Below, piece by piece: positions 1-7,262 of a stretch of DNA of 28,416 nt. Source of the DNA: a virus; IMG/VR virus record IMGVR_UViG_3300035438_001527, positions 1 to 28,416 of that record, one strand, 5' to 3'. Numbering within the stretch: position 1 is the first letter of the stretch; the number at the start of each line of letters is the position of its first letter. The position numbers and the translations under genes were made by a program. The notes beneath the pieces are model-generated. The model was given only the letters and a program-made list of their open reading frames with translations. It was not told the origin of the DNA and did not search any database.

Positions 1-1770
1 CAAGGAGCTAAAGGTGATTTAGGTGCAAAAGGTGATTTAGGTGCAACAGGTGCAACAGGTGCTCAAGGAGCTAAAGGTGACTTAGGTGCTCAAGGAGCAA
101 AAGGTGATTTAGGACCTCAAGGTAATATTGGAAATACAGGTGCTCAAGGAGCTAAAGGTGATTTAGGACCTCAAGGTAATATTGGAAATACAGGTGCTCA
201 AGGAGCAAAAGGTGATTTAGGACCTCAAGGCAATATTGGAAATACAGGAGCTCAAGGAGCCAAAGGTGACTTAGGTGCAACAGGAGCTCAAGGAGCAAAA
301 GGTGACTTAGGTGCAACAGGAGCTCAAGGAGCAAAAGGTGACTTAGGTGCTCAAGGAGCAAAAGGTGACTTAGGTGCAATAGGAGCTCAAGGAGCTAAAG
401 GTGACTTAGGTGCAACAGGTGCTCAAGGTGCAAAAGGTGACTTAGGTGCTCAAGGTAGTTTAGGACCTCAAGGTAATATTGGAAATACAGGTGCTCAAGG
501 AGCAAAAGGTGATTTAGGACCTCAAGGCAATATTGGAAATACAGGAGCTAAAGGTGACTTAGGTGCAACAGGAGCTCAAGGAGCAAAAGGTGACTTAGGT
601 GCAACAGGTGCTCAAGGAGCAAAAGGTGACTTAGGTGCTCAAGGAGCAAAAGGTGACTTAGGTGCTCAAGGAGCAAAAGGTGACTTAGGTGCAACAGGTG
701 CTCAAGGAGCCAAAGGTGACTTAGGTGCAACAGGTGCTCAAGGAGCTAAAGGTGATTTAGGTGCAAAAGGTGATTTAGGTGCAACAGGTGCTCAAGGAGC
801 TAAAGGTGACTTAGGTGCTCAAGGAGCAAAAGGTGATTTAGGACCTCAAGGTAATATTGGAAATACAGGTGCTCAAGGAGCAAAAGGTGATCTAGGACCT
901 CAAGGTAATATTGGAAATACAGGTGCTCAAGGAGCAAAAGGTGATCTAGGACCTCAAGGTAATATTGGAAATACAGGTGCTCAAGGAGCTAAAGGTGATC
1001 AAGGAGCAACTGGGATTGGAATAGATGGTGCTCAAGGAGCTAAAGGTGATTTAGGTGCAACAGGAGCTCAAGGAGCAAAAGGTGATGCTGGAATTGGAAC
1101 TACTGGTGCTCAAGGAGCAAAAGGTGACTTAGGTGCAACAGGAGCTCAAGGAGCAAAAGGTGACTTAGGTGCAACAGGTGCTCAAGGAGCAAAAGGTGAC
1201 TTAGGTGCAACAGGAGCTCAAGGAGCAAAAGGTGACTTAGGTACAAAAGGAGATCAAGGAGCCAAAGGTGACTTAGGTACAAAAGGAGATCAAGGAGCAA
1301 CAGGAATTGGAATTGATGGAGCTCAAGGAGCTAAAGGTGACTTAGGTGCAACAGGTGCTCAAGGAGATAAAGGTGATACTGGAATTGGAACTACTGGAGC
1401 TCAAGGAGCTAAGGGTGAAATCGGTGTTACAGGTGCTCAAGGAGCTAAAGGCGAAATTGGTGTAAAAGGAGATCAAGGAGCTAAAGGTGACTTAGGTACA
1501 AAAGGAGATCAAGGTGCTCAAGGCGATTTAGGACCACAAGGTGCTCAAGGAGCAACAGGACCCGCTGGTTTATCTGGAGTTGATGGAGCGCAAGGTGCAA
1601 CTGGAACTGGAACTACTGGACCAACTGGACCAACTGGACCAACTGGAACAACTGGACCGACAGGTGCTCAAGGAGCTAAAGGTGACTTAGGTACAACAGG
1701 TGCTCAAGGAGCAAAAGGTGAAGTTGGTGTAAAAGGTGCTCAAGGAGCAACCGGAGCAGGAACACCAGGA
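1..1770 (+). repeat. Tandem Gly-X-Y coding repeats
   Basis: The DNA is built from short reiterated units such as GGTGCTCAAGGAGCAAAAGG and GGTAATATTGGAAATACAGG, combined in 18- to 45-base modules. This is coding repeat DNA within the fibre gene, not a CRISPR array: spacing is in multiples of nine bases and there are no unique spacers. Confidence 0.9.
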
Positions 1771-2334
1771 CCAGGTGGAACACCAGGATCTGATGGAGCT
1801 CAAGGTGCAACTGGACCCGCTGGTGCAGGTGGAGGTGTTTCAGGTTACGTTCAACTAGTATTAGCAGCTAACATTCCAAACCCTGTTAATTTATTTTTAC
1901 CAATGACACTTAGTACTGAACATGATACATTAAATAGAGTAACAAGTCCGGGTGGACAATACACTGCTATTAACATCTTATCTGGTGAAATATGGGAAGT
2001 TGAAGCGCATGTAACTTCATTTAATAACGCGCTTCAACATGGTATAACACTAGCATGGGTCACAGGAGCTGGAACATTAAACGAGGATTTTGAGCCAATT
2101 AAAACAGCTCAGATACCTGGTTTTCAAGATCATCCAGTAACATGTCATATTAGTGCTATAATAAGACCTAATGACAATCGACAATTGGCATTAATAAATT
2201 TAGTCGCATCTAGTAATTGTACAATTTTAGCACAAGATTATCCACTGGTCCAATTAGGTGGTAATAGTTTCACGAATGAAGATTGGAATGGCAAAGGAAA
2301 AGTAACTTGGTTATATGCTCATAGAATATCTTAA
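1..2334 (+). CDS. Collagen-like phage fibre protein, 5' end outside window
   Basis: One frame stays open from base 1 to the TAA at 2332-2334, giving 777 residues with no start visible, so the N-terminus is outside the window. Residues 1 to about 610 are almost uninterrupted Gly-X-Y triplets, dominated by the modules GAQGAKGDL, GATGAQ and GPQGNIGNT. Lysine nearly always occupies the Y position (AKG), and proline is mostly in X. The last 165 residues or so lack the triplet pattern and look like a compact C-terminal head, from GYVQLV to WLYAHRIS. Known Gly-X-Y phage proteins form trimeric fibres on tails or capsids, so a receptor-binding or surface fibre is inferred. The near-identical DNA repeats should recombine easily, so length may vary between isolates. 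An endolysin follows after 21 bases. Confidence 0.9.
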   Translation, partial: QGAKGDLGAKGDLGATGATGAQGAKGDLGAQGAKGDLGPQGNIGNTGAQGAKGDLGPQGNIGNTGAQGAKGDLGPQGNIGNTGAQGAKGDLGATGAQGAKGDLGATGAQGAKGDLGAQGAKGDLGAIGAQGAKGDLGATGAQGAKGDLGAQGSLGPQGNIGNTGAQGAKGDLGPQGNIGNTGAKGDLGATGAQGAKGDLGATGAQGAKGDLGAQGAKGDLGAQGAKGDLGATGAQGAKGDLGATGAQGAKGDLGAKGDLGATGAQGAKGDLGAQGAKGDLGPQGNIGNTGAQGAKGDLGPQGNIGNTGAQGAKGDLGPQGNIGNTGAQGAKGDQGATGIGIDGAQGAKGDLGATGAQGAKGDAGIGTTGAQGAKGDLGATGAQGAKGDLGATGAQGAKGDLGATGAQGAKGDLGTKGDQGAKGDLGTKGDQGATGIGIDGAQGAKGDLGATGAQGDKGDTGIGTTGAQGAKGEIGVTGAQGAKGEIGVKGDQGAKGDLGTKGDQGAQGDLGPQGAQGATGPAGLSGVDGAQGATGTGTTGPTGPTGPTGTTGPTGAQGAKGDLGTTGAQGAKGEVGVKGAQGATGAGTPGPGGTPGSDGAQGATGPAGAGGGVSGYVQLVLAANIPNPVNLFLPMTLSTEHDTLNRVTSPGGQYTAINILSGEIWEVEAHVTSFNNALQHGITLAWVTGAGTLNEDFEPIKTAQIPGFQDHPVTCHISAIIRPNDNRQLALINLVASSNCTILAQDYPLVQLGGNSFTNEDWNGKGKVTWLYAHRIS

Positions 2335-2355
2335 AATTAAAGAGATACATATTAT

Positions 2356-2811
2356 ATGAAAATTACAAAAATAGCTTCGAAAGGTTTGGATTTAATCAAA
2401 TCCTTTGAAGGTTTAAAACTAAAACCATATTTATGTTCTGCCAACGTACCAACTATCGGTTACGGCAATACATTTTATGAGAACAAAGCCAAAGTCACTT
2501 TAAAGGACTCGGCTATTACAGAACAACGTGCAGTAGAACTACTAGCCTGGTCATTAAAGGGCTTTGAGCAATACGTTGATTCATATTGTATAGATACTAT
2601 TACTCAAAATCAATTCGATGCGCTAGTCAGCTTCTGTTACAATCTAGGACCTGCTAACCTAAAATCAAGTACATTGCTTAAAAAAGTTAATGCTAATCCA
2701 AACGATCCAACTATTAGAGCTGAGTTTTTAAAATGGAACAAAGCTGGAGGTAGAGCACTTACAGGTCTAACCAGACGAAGAACAGCTGAAGCTAATCTTT
2801 ATTTTTCATAA
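2356..2811 (+). CDS. Phage endolysin, GH24 lysozyme
   Basis: A 151-residue lysozyme of the T4/P21 (GH24) type that hydrolyses the glycan strand of peptidoglycan to release phage. The N-terminal LIKSFEGLKLKPY carries catalytic Glu18. Spacing to Cys27 and Thr33 in PTIGYGNT gives the family triad E-8x-C-5x-T, with Cys replacing the Asp of T4 lysozyme, as in some lambdoid endolysins. The C-terminal FDALVSFCYNLG and GLTRRRTAEANLY segments are typical of the family. There is no signal peptide or SAR helix, so export should need a holin; a holin-like gene lies far away at 22215. The length is normal for a single-domain enzyme. Confidence 0.95.
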   Translation: MKITKIASKGLDLIKSFEGLKLKPYLCSANVPTIGYGNTFYENKAKVTLKDSAITEQRAVELLAWSLKGFEQYVDSYCIDTITQNQFDALVSFCYNLGPANLKSSTLLKKVNANPNDPTIRAEFLKWNKAGGRALTGLTRRRTAEANLYFS

Positions 2812-2814
2812 TCC

Positions 2815-2843
2815 TGAAACATAGAGATCTTTGGTTGTATAAT
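2815..2843 (+). promoter_or_regulatory. Class A phage promoter before tRNA-Arg
   Basis: TGAAAC at 2815-2820 and TATAAT at 2838-2843 are separated by exactly 17 bases, the same arrangement as at ten other places in this window. tRNA-Arg starts seven bases after the -10 element. Confidence 0.7.
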
Positions 2844-2849
2844 CAATAT

Positions 2850-2923
2850 GATCTCGTAGCTCAGCTGGATAGAGCAACTGCCTTCTAAGCAGTAGGTCAC
2901 AGGTTCGAATCCTGTCGGGATCA
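2850..2923 (+). tRNA. tRNA-Arg(TCT)
   Basis: Full cloverleaf: acceptor GATCTCG/CGGGATC, D-arm with GG in the loop, anticodon stem ACTGC/GCAGT with loop CTTCTAA, T-loop TTCGAAT. The anticodon TCT reads AGA/AGG. The 3' CCA is not encoded. It stands alone between endolysin and oxygenase. Confidence 0.95.
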
Positions 2924-2949
2924 CAACTAAATATAAATATAATATTAAT

Positions 2950-3543
2950 ATGGCTCGTCAAAATTTATTAATTATAGATAATTTCTATAATGATGCAGAA
3001 CAGGTTAGAGAATTAGCTCTAAAACAAGATTTCTGTGTTAGGGGTAATTACCCAGGACAACGTACAGTTCCCATGACAAATGATTCTGTCAAAACACTGC
3101 TTGCAAATGCAGTTAGACCAATGGCTGGTGAAATTATTTATTGGCCGACAGAAGAAAACAGTTATAATGGAGCATTCCAATATACTACTCAAAGAGATCG
3201 TAGTTGGATTCATGCAGATCATACTACAACATGGGCTGCAGTTTGCTATTTAACACCAAATGCACCAATCACAGGAGGTACAGGTTTATTTAGACATAAA
3301 GAAACTGGACTTTTCTCGGCACCAAGATTGGCAAATGGCAAAATGGATGATATATGGATGAGCGATATTTATAAAGATTCTCAAGACATGACTAAATGGG
3401 ATCTTGTTGACTTTGTCGGCAATAAATTTAATCGTTTAGTAATGTACCGTGGAGATTTATTTCATACGTCAATGGACTACTTTGGACGTGATATATACGA
3501 TGGAAGATTATTCCAAACGTTCTTTTTTAGCACTGAAAGATAA
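2950..3543 (+). CDS. 2OG-Fe(II) oxygenase-like protein (DUF6445 type)
   Basis: A 197-residue protein with the double-stranded beta-helix iron triad H-x-D...H. WIHAD gives His88 and Asp90, the third ligand is His172 in RGDLFHTSMDYFG, and Arg186 in GRLFQTFFF is placed to bind 2-oxoglutarate. The opening LLIIDNFYNDAEQVRELAL and the pattern of HxD, GGTGLF and a final F-rich strand recall the DUF6445 oxygenases of bacteria and phages. The substrate is unknown. It lies two genes downstream of a fibre rich in Gly-X-Lys triplets, so hydroxylation of that fibre is possible, but this is inference from neighbourhood only. ATG at 2950 is preceded by an A/T-rich leader without Shine-Dalgarno. Confidence 0.75.
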   Translation: MARQNLLIIDNFYNDAEQVRELALKQDFCVRGNYPGQRTVPMTNDSVKTLLANAVRPMAGEIIYWPTEENSYNGAFQYTTQRDRSWIHADHTTTWAAVCYLTPNAPITGGTGLFRHKETGLFSAPRLANGKMDDIWMSDIYKDSQDMTKWDLVDFVGNKFNRLVMYRGDLFHTSMDYFGRDIYDGRLFQTFFFSTER

Positions 3544-3549
3544 TAATAC

Positions 3550-3637
3550 GGAAGGATGGCAGAGTTGGTCGATTGCGTCAGACTTGAAATCTGATGTACC
3601 CTAGCGGGTACCGTGGGTTCGAATCCTACTCCTTCCG
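3550..3637 (+). tRNA. tRNA-Ser(TGA)
   Basis: Class II tRNA: acceptor GGAAGGA/TCCTTCC, anticodon stem TCAGA/TCTGA with loop CTTGAAA (anticodon TGA), long variable arm TACCCTAGCGGGTA, T-loop TTCGAAT, discriminator G. CCA is not encoded. Confidence 0.95.
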
Positions 3638-3645
3638 CACTTTTT

Positions 3646-3675
3646 TTGAAACAAAGATAATATCTACAGTATAAT
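3646..3675 (+). promoter_or_regulatory. Class A phage promoter before small lipoprotein
   Basis: TTGAAAC (3646-3652) and TATAAT (3670-3675) with exactly 17 bases between. The lipoprotein ATG is at 3706, giving a leader of about 20 bases. Confidence 0.75.
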
Positions 3676-3705
3676 AAACTCAATTAACAACTAAAACAAA
3701 CAAAG

Positions 3706-3870
3706 ATGAAAAAAGCAATTTTCGCAATCGCAGCAGTATTGACATTGGCTTTCACGGCATGTTCAACTACTCCAACAACGGAAACTACGTCAACAACTGA
3801 CAGTACTACTGTTATCGTTGATTCACTTGCAGTTGACTCAGCTATCGTAGCTGATACTTTAAGCAAGTAA
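3706..3870 (+). CDS. Small Thr/Ser-rich lipoprotein
   Basis: A 54-residue protein beginning MKKAIFAIAAVLTLAFTAC, a basic start, a hydrophobic stretch and a cysteine at position 19 in a lipobox-like setting. After cleavage about 35 residues rich in Thr, Ser, Asp and Val remain. It has its own class A promoter and a strong terminator directly after the stop, so it is a one-gene unit. Small phage lipoproteins often act in superinfection exclusion or as outer-membrane spanin subunits. Nothing in the sequence decides between these. Confidence 0.75.
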   Translation: MKKAIFAIAAVLTLAFTACSTTPTTETTSTTDSTTVIVDSLAVDSAIVADTLSK

Positions 3871-3878
3871 TTATCAAG

Positions 3879-3916
3879 AAGGAAAAGGTCCATAGGGCCT
3901 TTTCCTTTTATTTTTA
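3879..3916 (+). terminator. Intrinsic terminator
   Basis: A 13-bp stem AAGGAAAAGGTCC/GGGCCTTTTCCTT (one G-T pair) with loop ATA, followed by a T-rich tract. It starts nine bases after the lipoprotein stop. Confidence 0.9.
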
Positions 3917-3926
3917 AAGAATATTG

Positions 3927-3936
3927 GGTGCCCACC
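3927..3936 (+). repeat. Left copy of inverted repeat around zinc-ribbon gene
   Basis: GGTGCCCACC here is the exact reverse complement of GGTGGGCACC at 4810-4819. The match extends to ATTgGGTGCCCACC versus ATTaGGTGCCCACC when the second copy is read on the minus strand. The pair brackets the gene at 4018-4803. Confidence 0.7.
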
Positions 3937-4017
3937 AATTTGAGGTCCTGAGTCAATAATGGCTTTAGAGTTGTCATAACGGCAACAAGAGGATTTTAAT
4001 AAAAACCAACAGGTATC

Positions 4018-4803
4018 ATGAATAATACAACAACAGCGTTTATTACGCGAAGTAAAAGCCGTCTTAAGATCTACGGTGAAAACGTCTACATGAAAAGTGG
4101 AGAGAATTTCGAAATAGAACTTTTTAATGGTCATACAGACAATGTAATGGCTAAAATTTGGATCAATAATAAATTGATCTCAGAAAGCGGTTTAGTTCTT
4201 AAACCAGGACAACGTTACTTTTTAGAACGTTTTATCGATTCCAACAACAAATTTAAATATGAAACCTATGCAGTAGATGGTTCTGGCGATACAAGCAGAG
4301 CTATTGCAAATAATGGTTTAGTCAAAGTTGAATTTTACAAAGAAACATGTTTTAATTCGATCTTTTCAAAACCTCCTATTTTTGGAGGTTCATGGACAAC
4401 ATATCCAAATTGGAATCAACCATATTACCAACAACCAATTGGCGCACCGATAGGCGTACCAAATATTTGGTGTGGTAGTTCACTAACAGGTGGTACTGTA
4501 AATAATGCAAACTTAACTGTTACAAACAGTTCAAATGCTAATTTTTCTTTTACGTCAAGTGTATCTCAAGATAGTATAGAAACTGGTAGAATTGAAAAAG
4601 GTGGAGCATCAGATCAAAGTTTTGTTTCTATAAACATGAATTTTGAATCAATTCCATTTGCAACTTCAAATTGGCACATATTGCCACATTCGATCCAACC
4701 AATGGAAGTCTCTCAATTGAGAAACTACTGTGCTGGATGTGGAACAAGAGTTAAAAAACAGTCATGGAAATTCTGCCCATCGTGTGGTGAGAGTCTAGAC
4801 TAA
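4018..4803 (+). CDS. Unknown protein with C-terminal zinc ribbon
   Basis: A 261-residue protein whose last 26 residues are a clear zinc ribbon: Cys238 and Cys241 in CAGCG, Cys253 and Cys256 in CPSCG. Residues 1-115 appear to form a beta-rich domain (for example SRLKIYGENVYMKSGENFEI). A Pro/Tyr/Gln-rich linker at about 125-150 and an Asn/Ser/Thr-rich beta segment at 160-205 follow. I do not recognise the N-terminal family. It may be a virion or assembly protein. It lies inside a 10-bp inverted repeat and is followed by a second inserted gene, so this is a variable spot. Confidence 0.7.
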   Translation: MNNTTTAFITRSKSRLKIYGENVYMKSGENFEIELFNGHTDNVMAKIWINNKLISESGLVLKPGQRYFLERFIDSNNKFKYETYAVDGSGDTSRAIANNGLVKVEFYKETCFNSIFSKPPIFGGSWTTYPNWNQPYYQQPIGAPIGVPNIWCGSSLTGGTVNNANLTVTNSSNANFSFTSSVSQDSIETGRIEKGGASDQSFVSINMNFESIPFATSNWHILPHSIQPMEVSQLRNYCAGCGTRVKKQSWKFCPSCGESLD

Positions 4804-4809
4804 AATTCA

Positions 4810-4819
4810 GGTGGGCACC
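4810..4819 (-). repeat. Right copy of inverted repeat around zinc-ribbon gene
   Basis: GGTGGGCACC on the plus strand, inverse of 3927-3936. It starts six bases after the zinc-ribbon stop codon. Confidence 0.7.
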
Positions 4820-4821
4820 TA

Positions 4822-4848
4822 ATTTTTAATATATGGCAAAGAAACAAC
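4822..4848 (+). repeat. 27-bp direct repeat, copy 1 (truncated gene start)
   Basis: The 27 bases are identical to 5640-5666. They include the leader ATTTTTAATAT and the first codons ATGGCAAAGAAACAAC of the gene at 5651. Here the reading frame runs off into MAKKQLNKNIK and stops at 4866-4868, so this copy is a broken duplicate of the start of the downstream gene. Confidence 0.9.
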
Positions 4849-4867
4849 TCAATAAAAATATAAAATA

Positions 4868-5638
4868 ATGCAAAATACAAAAACATATATTGACATTTTA
4901 AAAGATGTTAAAAAAGAATATTTAGAAGATACTAGAAGAAATGAAAGTTGGAGATGTAAAAACATTATAACTTCAATGCCATTTTATGAAACAAAATTTT
5001 ATAAAGATTATTACGATTATGCATTACATATTTATAATAAATTAAAATTTAGTAATATACTTAAATTTAATACTTGGAAATTAGCAATGATTCCAAGTAC
5101 CGAAGGATTTAATAATTATGATATATGGAATAAATTTACATTTAAATTAAATGATATTATATCATCAACATGGCATATAAAACAATCACACCATTATTTT
5201 AAATATGAAGAATATACTGGAAAATCAATAAATGACTTTGATAGAATTGTTGAATTTGGCGGTGGCTGTGGTGATATGTGTAAGTTTATTAAACAAATGG
5301 GGTTTGATGGTGAATATATTATCATAGATCTTCCTGAAGTTCATGAAATACAAAAAAATAATCTTATAAGTTATTATAATATAAAATTCGAGACTAATCC
5401 AATTAAAGGGGATGAAAACAAAAGAACATTATTTATGGCAACATGGTCTATATCAGAAACAACATTAGAATTAAGAAATGAAATTATAAACACACTTCAA
5501 CCAAATGAATATCTAATAGTATATCAAAGACAATTCGAAAATATTTCTAATGTTAAATGGTTTAAAGATTGGAAAGGATATAGGGAGGAATTGCCGTGGA
5601 TCGTATGGGATGGCGGTAGTGAATATATTTTAAAATAA
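4868..5638 (+). CDS. SAM-dependent methyltransferase, sugar O-methyltransferase-like (inserted gene)
   Basis: A 256-residue Rossmann-fold methyltransferase. Motif I is IVEFGGGCGDMC (residues 127-138) for SAM binding, and IIIDLPE (151-157) holds the acidic residue at the end of strand 2. The general pattern recalls putative sugar O-methyltransferases of surface-polysaccharide loci. The N-terminal 120 residues are aromatic-rich and specific to the subtype. Its ATG overlaps the stop of the broken MAKKQ fragment. It is visibly more AT-rich than its neighbours, with many ATA, AAT and TAT codons. With the flanking 27-bp direct repeats this indicates recent acquisition. Methylation of phage or host surface glycans is a guess. 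Confidence 0.8.
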   Translation: MQNTKTYIDILKDVKKEYLEDTRRNESWRCKNIITSMPFYETKFYKDYYDYALHIYNKLKFSNILKFNTWKLAMIPSTEGFNNYDIWNKFTFKLNDIISSTWHIKQSHHYFKYEEYTGKSINDFDRIVEFGGGCGDMCKFIKQMGFDGEYIIIDLPEVHEIQKNNLISYYNIKFETNPIKGDENKRTLFMATWSISETTLELRNEIINTLQPNEYLIVYQRQFENISNVKWFKDWKGYREELPWIVWDGGSEYILK

Positions 5639-5639
5639 T

Positions 5640-5666
5640 ATTTTTAATATATGGCAAAGAAACAAC
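5640..5666 (+). repeat. 27-bp direct repeat, copy 2 (intact gene start)
   Basis: Identical to 4822-4848. This copy contains the functional start of the gene at 5651. The distance between copies, 818 bases, equals the inserted methyltransferase unit. Confidence 0.9.
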
Positions 5667-5863
5667 AAGAACCATTAGAACCAGCAACAAAATTCACACG
5701 AGTTTATGTTAGTGAAGATTCAACTGCCACGTGGCATTTTGATTTAACAAAGTTTCAGAATGGCCCAATCAAGGTAGAAATAGAATACTCTAAGGAATAC
5801 ATAGCAAAGTTATTTCCCAAGCCGGTCAAGAAGACAAGAAAAACCAGAACAAAAGTTAAGTAA
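5651..5863 (+). CDS. Small basic protein of unknown function
   Basis: 70 residues starting MAKKQQEPLEPATKF. The middle looks beta-rich (RVYVSEDSTATWHFDL, PIKVEIEYS). The tail KPVKKTRKTRTKVK is strongly basic, as expected for a nucleic-acid-binding or surface-contact tail. I do not recognise the family. The start is supported by the duplicated copy at 4833, which preserves leader and start codon. A terminator follows. Confidence 0.7.
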   Translation: MAKKQQEPLEPATKFTRVYVSEDSTATWHFDLTKFQNGPIKVEIEYSKEYIAKLFPKPVKKTRKTRTKVK

Positions 5864-5864
5864 T

Positions 5865-5876
5865 TGTTCGTAACTT
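5865..5876 (+). promoter_or_regulatory. TGTTCGTAACTT element, copy 1
   Basis: This 12-mer occurs identically at 5865, 9290 and 11684, each time 30-45 bases upstream of a compound promoter-like motif. Function unknown; an activator or sigma-linked upstream site is possible. Confidence 0.5.
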
Positions 5877-5880
5877 TTTT

Positions 5881-5917
5881 AAATCCGGGTGAAAATACTT
5901 TCGTCCGGATTTTTTTA
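5881..5917 (+). terminator. Intrinsic terminator
   Basis: A 14-bp stem AAATCCGGGTGAAA/TTTCGTCCGGATTT with two G-T pairs and the tetraloop ATAC, followed by six Ts. The T-tract runs straight into the class B promoter. Confidence 0.92.
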
Positions 5918-5950
5918 TGTCAAATATTTGGTGTATATTTACAGTATAAT
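5918..5950 (+). promoter_or_regulatory. Class B promoter-like motif, copy 1
   Basis: TGTCAA, then 10 bases, TATATTTAC, then 2 bases, TATAAT. The same elements with identical spacing occur at 9015 and 11726. ATG of the next gene is at 5967. Confidence 0.65.
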
Positions 5951-5966
5951 TAAAAGAAAGAAGAAT

Positions 5967-6194
5967 ATGATTTACAAAACTCTTAAAAACATCGATTTTC
6001 AAGCAGCTCAAGAGCTTTTTTATGGCAAAGAAGTTTTAACAGCTGAAGAAGCTCAATTGGTTAAAGAATTTATGCCTAAGGCAGCTAAAGAATATTTGTT
6101 TCATAATGATTGGAACAATACTTGGTTAAACCTTAACGTTTATTCTGAGGTTGAAAAAGAAAAGCGTGACTTAGCAATAGAAATGGGATACTAA
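5967..6194 (+). CDS. Small unknown phage protein
   Basis: 75 residues, MIYKTLKNIDFQAAQELF to EKEKRDLAIEMGY, mostly helical and charged, with Trp in NDWNNTWLNLN. The frame is open further upstream (possible GTG at 5889), but that would run through the terminator and the class B promoter. The ATG at 5967, 16 bases past the -10-like element, is therefore the better start. Family not recognised. The position right behind an early-type promoter suggests a host-takeover gene, which is inference. Confidence 0.7.
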   Translation: MIYKTLKNIDFQAAQELFYGKEVLTAEEAQLVKEFMPKAAKEYLFHNDWNNTWLNLNVYSEVEKEKRDLAIEMGY

Positions 6195-6331
6195 TCCAAT
6201 ACAACCAGATTGCACCCAATTCTTTTAATCTTAGTTATTATAAGTTAACTAAGCAAAGAGACTTAAAGCGCCAGAGAGCTTCTAATGACTTCTGAAACAA
6301 AACAGCAATTTAACCATAAGATAATAAAAAG
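6195..6331 (+). promoter_or_regulatory. Intergenic leader with hairpin
   Basis: An 8-bp inverted repeat CTTAGTTA/TAACTAAG (6230-6253) with an 8-base loop. Further on, TGAAAC at 6293-6298 is followed at 17 bases by a poor -10 (CATAAG). This may be a degenerate class A promoter for the gene at 6332. Confidence 0.4.
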
Positions 6332-6586
6332 ATGAGCAAAGAAATCGAAACATTTGACCAAATTTGGGATCAACACATTAAACCAATTCTTAAGAATCAA
6401 GAAGACTGGAAATCACCAATCGATGGTTTAATACCCGAAAATCAATATAATAAAATCAATGAAGTAGTTGAGTTTCTTACTGGAACTTCTTTAGAGATTA
6501 CCAATACATTTAGCACAGAAGAATCTGAAACGCTATATGAAGTTAAATCGCCAGGATACTCAAAGGGTCCAGCATCAAATTTTTAA
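6332..6586 (+). CDS. Small unknown phage protein
   Basis: 84 residues, acidic, starting MSKEIETFDQIWDQHIKPIL, with the end PGYSKGPASNF. No recognisable domain. It is the first of three tightly packed genes: the next ATG follows the stop by four bases. Confidence 0.7.
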   Translation: MSKEIETFDQIWDQHIKPILKNQEDWKSPIDGLIPENQYNKINEVVEFLTGTSLEITNTFSTEESETLYEVKSPGYSKGPASNF

Positions 6587-6590
6587 AACC

Positions 6591-6824
6591 ATGGAAAATC
6601 ATTTCGATAAACTTATTAAGATCGTAGAATCTTGTGAAACTCCAGATCAAATGAATGTTAGATTCATTAATTGGTCTTTTAGAGCCCTAGAGCACATGAA
6701 AACTCTTTTTAATGATGAAGAGTATGATAAAAAAGTAAGAACACTAGCAAAAACAATTCAAAATAGAAGTATAGAAGTATATGCACAAACGAATCATATT
6801 AGCAGGACCGGGAGCATCGGGTAA
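6591..6824 (+). CDS. Small unknown phage protein overlapping the kinase gene
   Basis: 77 residues, MENHFDKLIKIVESC onward, largely alpha-helical. The ATG at 6591 lies just behind the previous stop. A start at 6537 in the same frame is possible but would overlap the previous gene by 50 bases. The 3' end overlaps the kinase start by 44 bases in another frame, which is long even for a phage. Family not recognised. Confidence 0.65.
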   Translation: MENHFDKLIKIVESCETPDQMNVRFINWSFRALEHMKTLFNDEEYDKKVRTLAKTIQNRSIEVYAQTNHISRTGSIG

Positions 6825-7260
6825 GGATCACATGAGAAAGCTATTGGAATCTAGAGGTTTCAAATACGCTGTAAGTTACACAACAAGACCACCAAGACCA
6901 GGTGAAATAGAAGGAGTCGACTATTACTTTTTAACAAAAGAACAATGTCAACAAATGAAAGATGCTGGTCTATTTTATGAAGTGATAGACTTTAATGGTT
7001 GGTCTTATGGAACTTCTTTGGCCCAATTTTATAATGATGATGTTTTTATCATGACACCTTCAGGTTTAGAACACTTAAAGACTGAAGATCGCGCGACCTC
7101 ATTAGTTATGTTCTTTGACATTGAAGAATCAATAAGAATGGAACGATTAGCAGCCAGAGTAATGCCAGGACATTCAGTCGAAGCCAGATTACAAGCCGAC
7201 AGAGATTTATTTGCCGGATTTACAAACTATGACGTTAGGATTTCTGATCCTAACTTTTAA
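6781..7260 (+). CDS. gmk: Guanylate kinase-like nucleotide kinase
   Basis: 159 residues. The Walker A region is AGPGASGKDH (residues 8-17), with Asp where guanylate kinases have Ser/Thr; a GKD P-loop is known from T4 dNMP kinase. The GMP-binding hallmark VSYTTRPPRPGE (31-42) followed by GVDYYFL is that of guanylate kinases. The late Arg cluster RMERLAARV and the end NYDVRISD fit the family, but the protein is about 40 residues shorter than the bacterial enzyme. It would supply (d)GDP for phage replication. The altered P-loop could mean changed activity. Confidence 0.82.
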   Translation: MHKRIILAGPGASGKDHMRKLLESRGFKYAVSYTTRPPRPGEIEGVDYYFLTKEQCQQMKDAGLFYEVIDFNGWSYGTSLAQFYNDDVFIMTPSGLEHLKTEDRATSLVMFFDIEESIRMERLAARVMPGHSVEARLQADRDLFAGFTNYDVRISDPNF

Positions 7261-7262
7261 AA

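Noticed and set aside
152-1300. Minus-strand ORFs rich in Leu, His and Ser opposite the collagen repeats
   Set aside because: They are mirror readings of the Gly-X-Y repeat. The plus strand has a continuous frame and a real C-terminal domain.
1-1770. CRISPR-like repeat array
   Set aside because: Repeats are coding, in multiples of nine bases, with no unique spacers and no palindromic repeat core.
5889-5966. Extended N-terminus for the gene ending at 6194
   Set aside because: It would start inside the terminator hairpin and run through the class B promoter.
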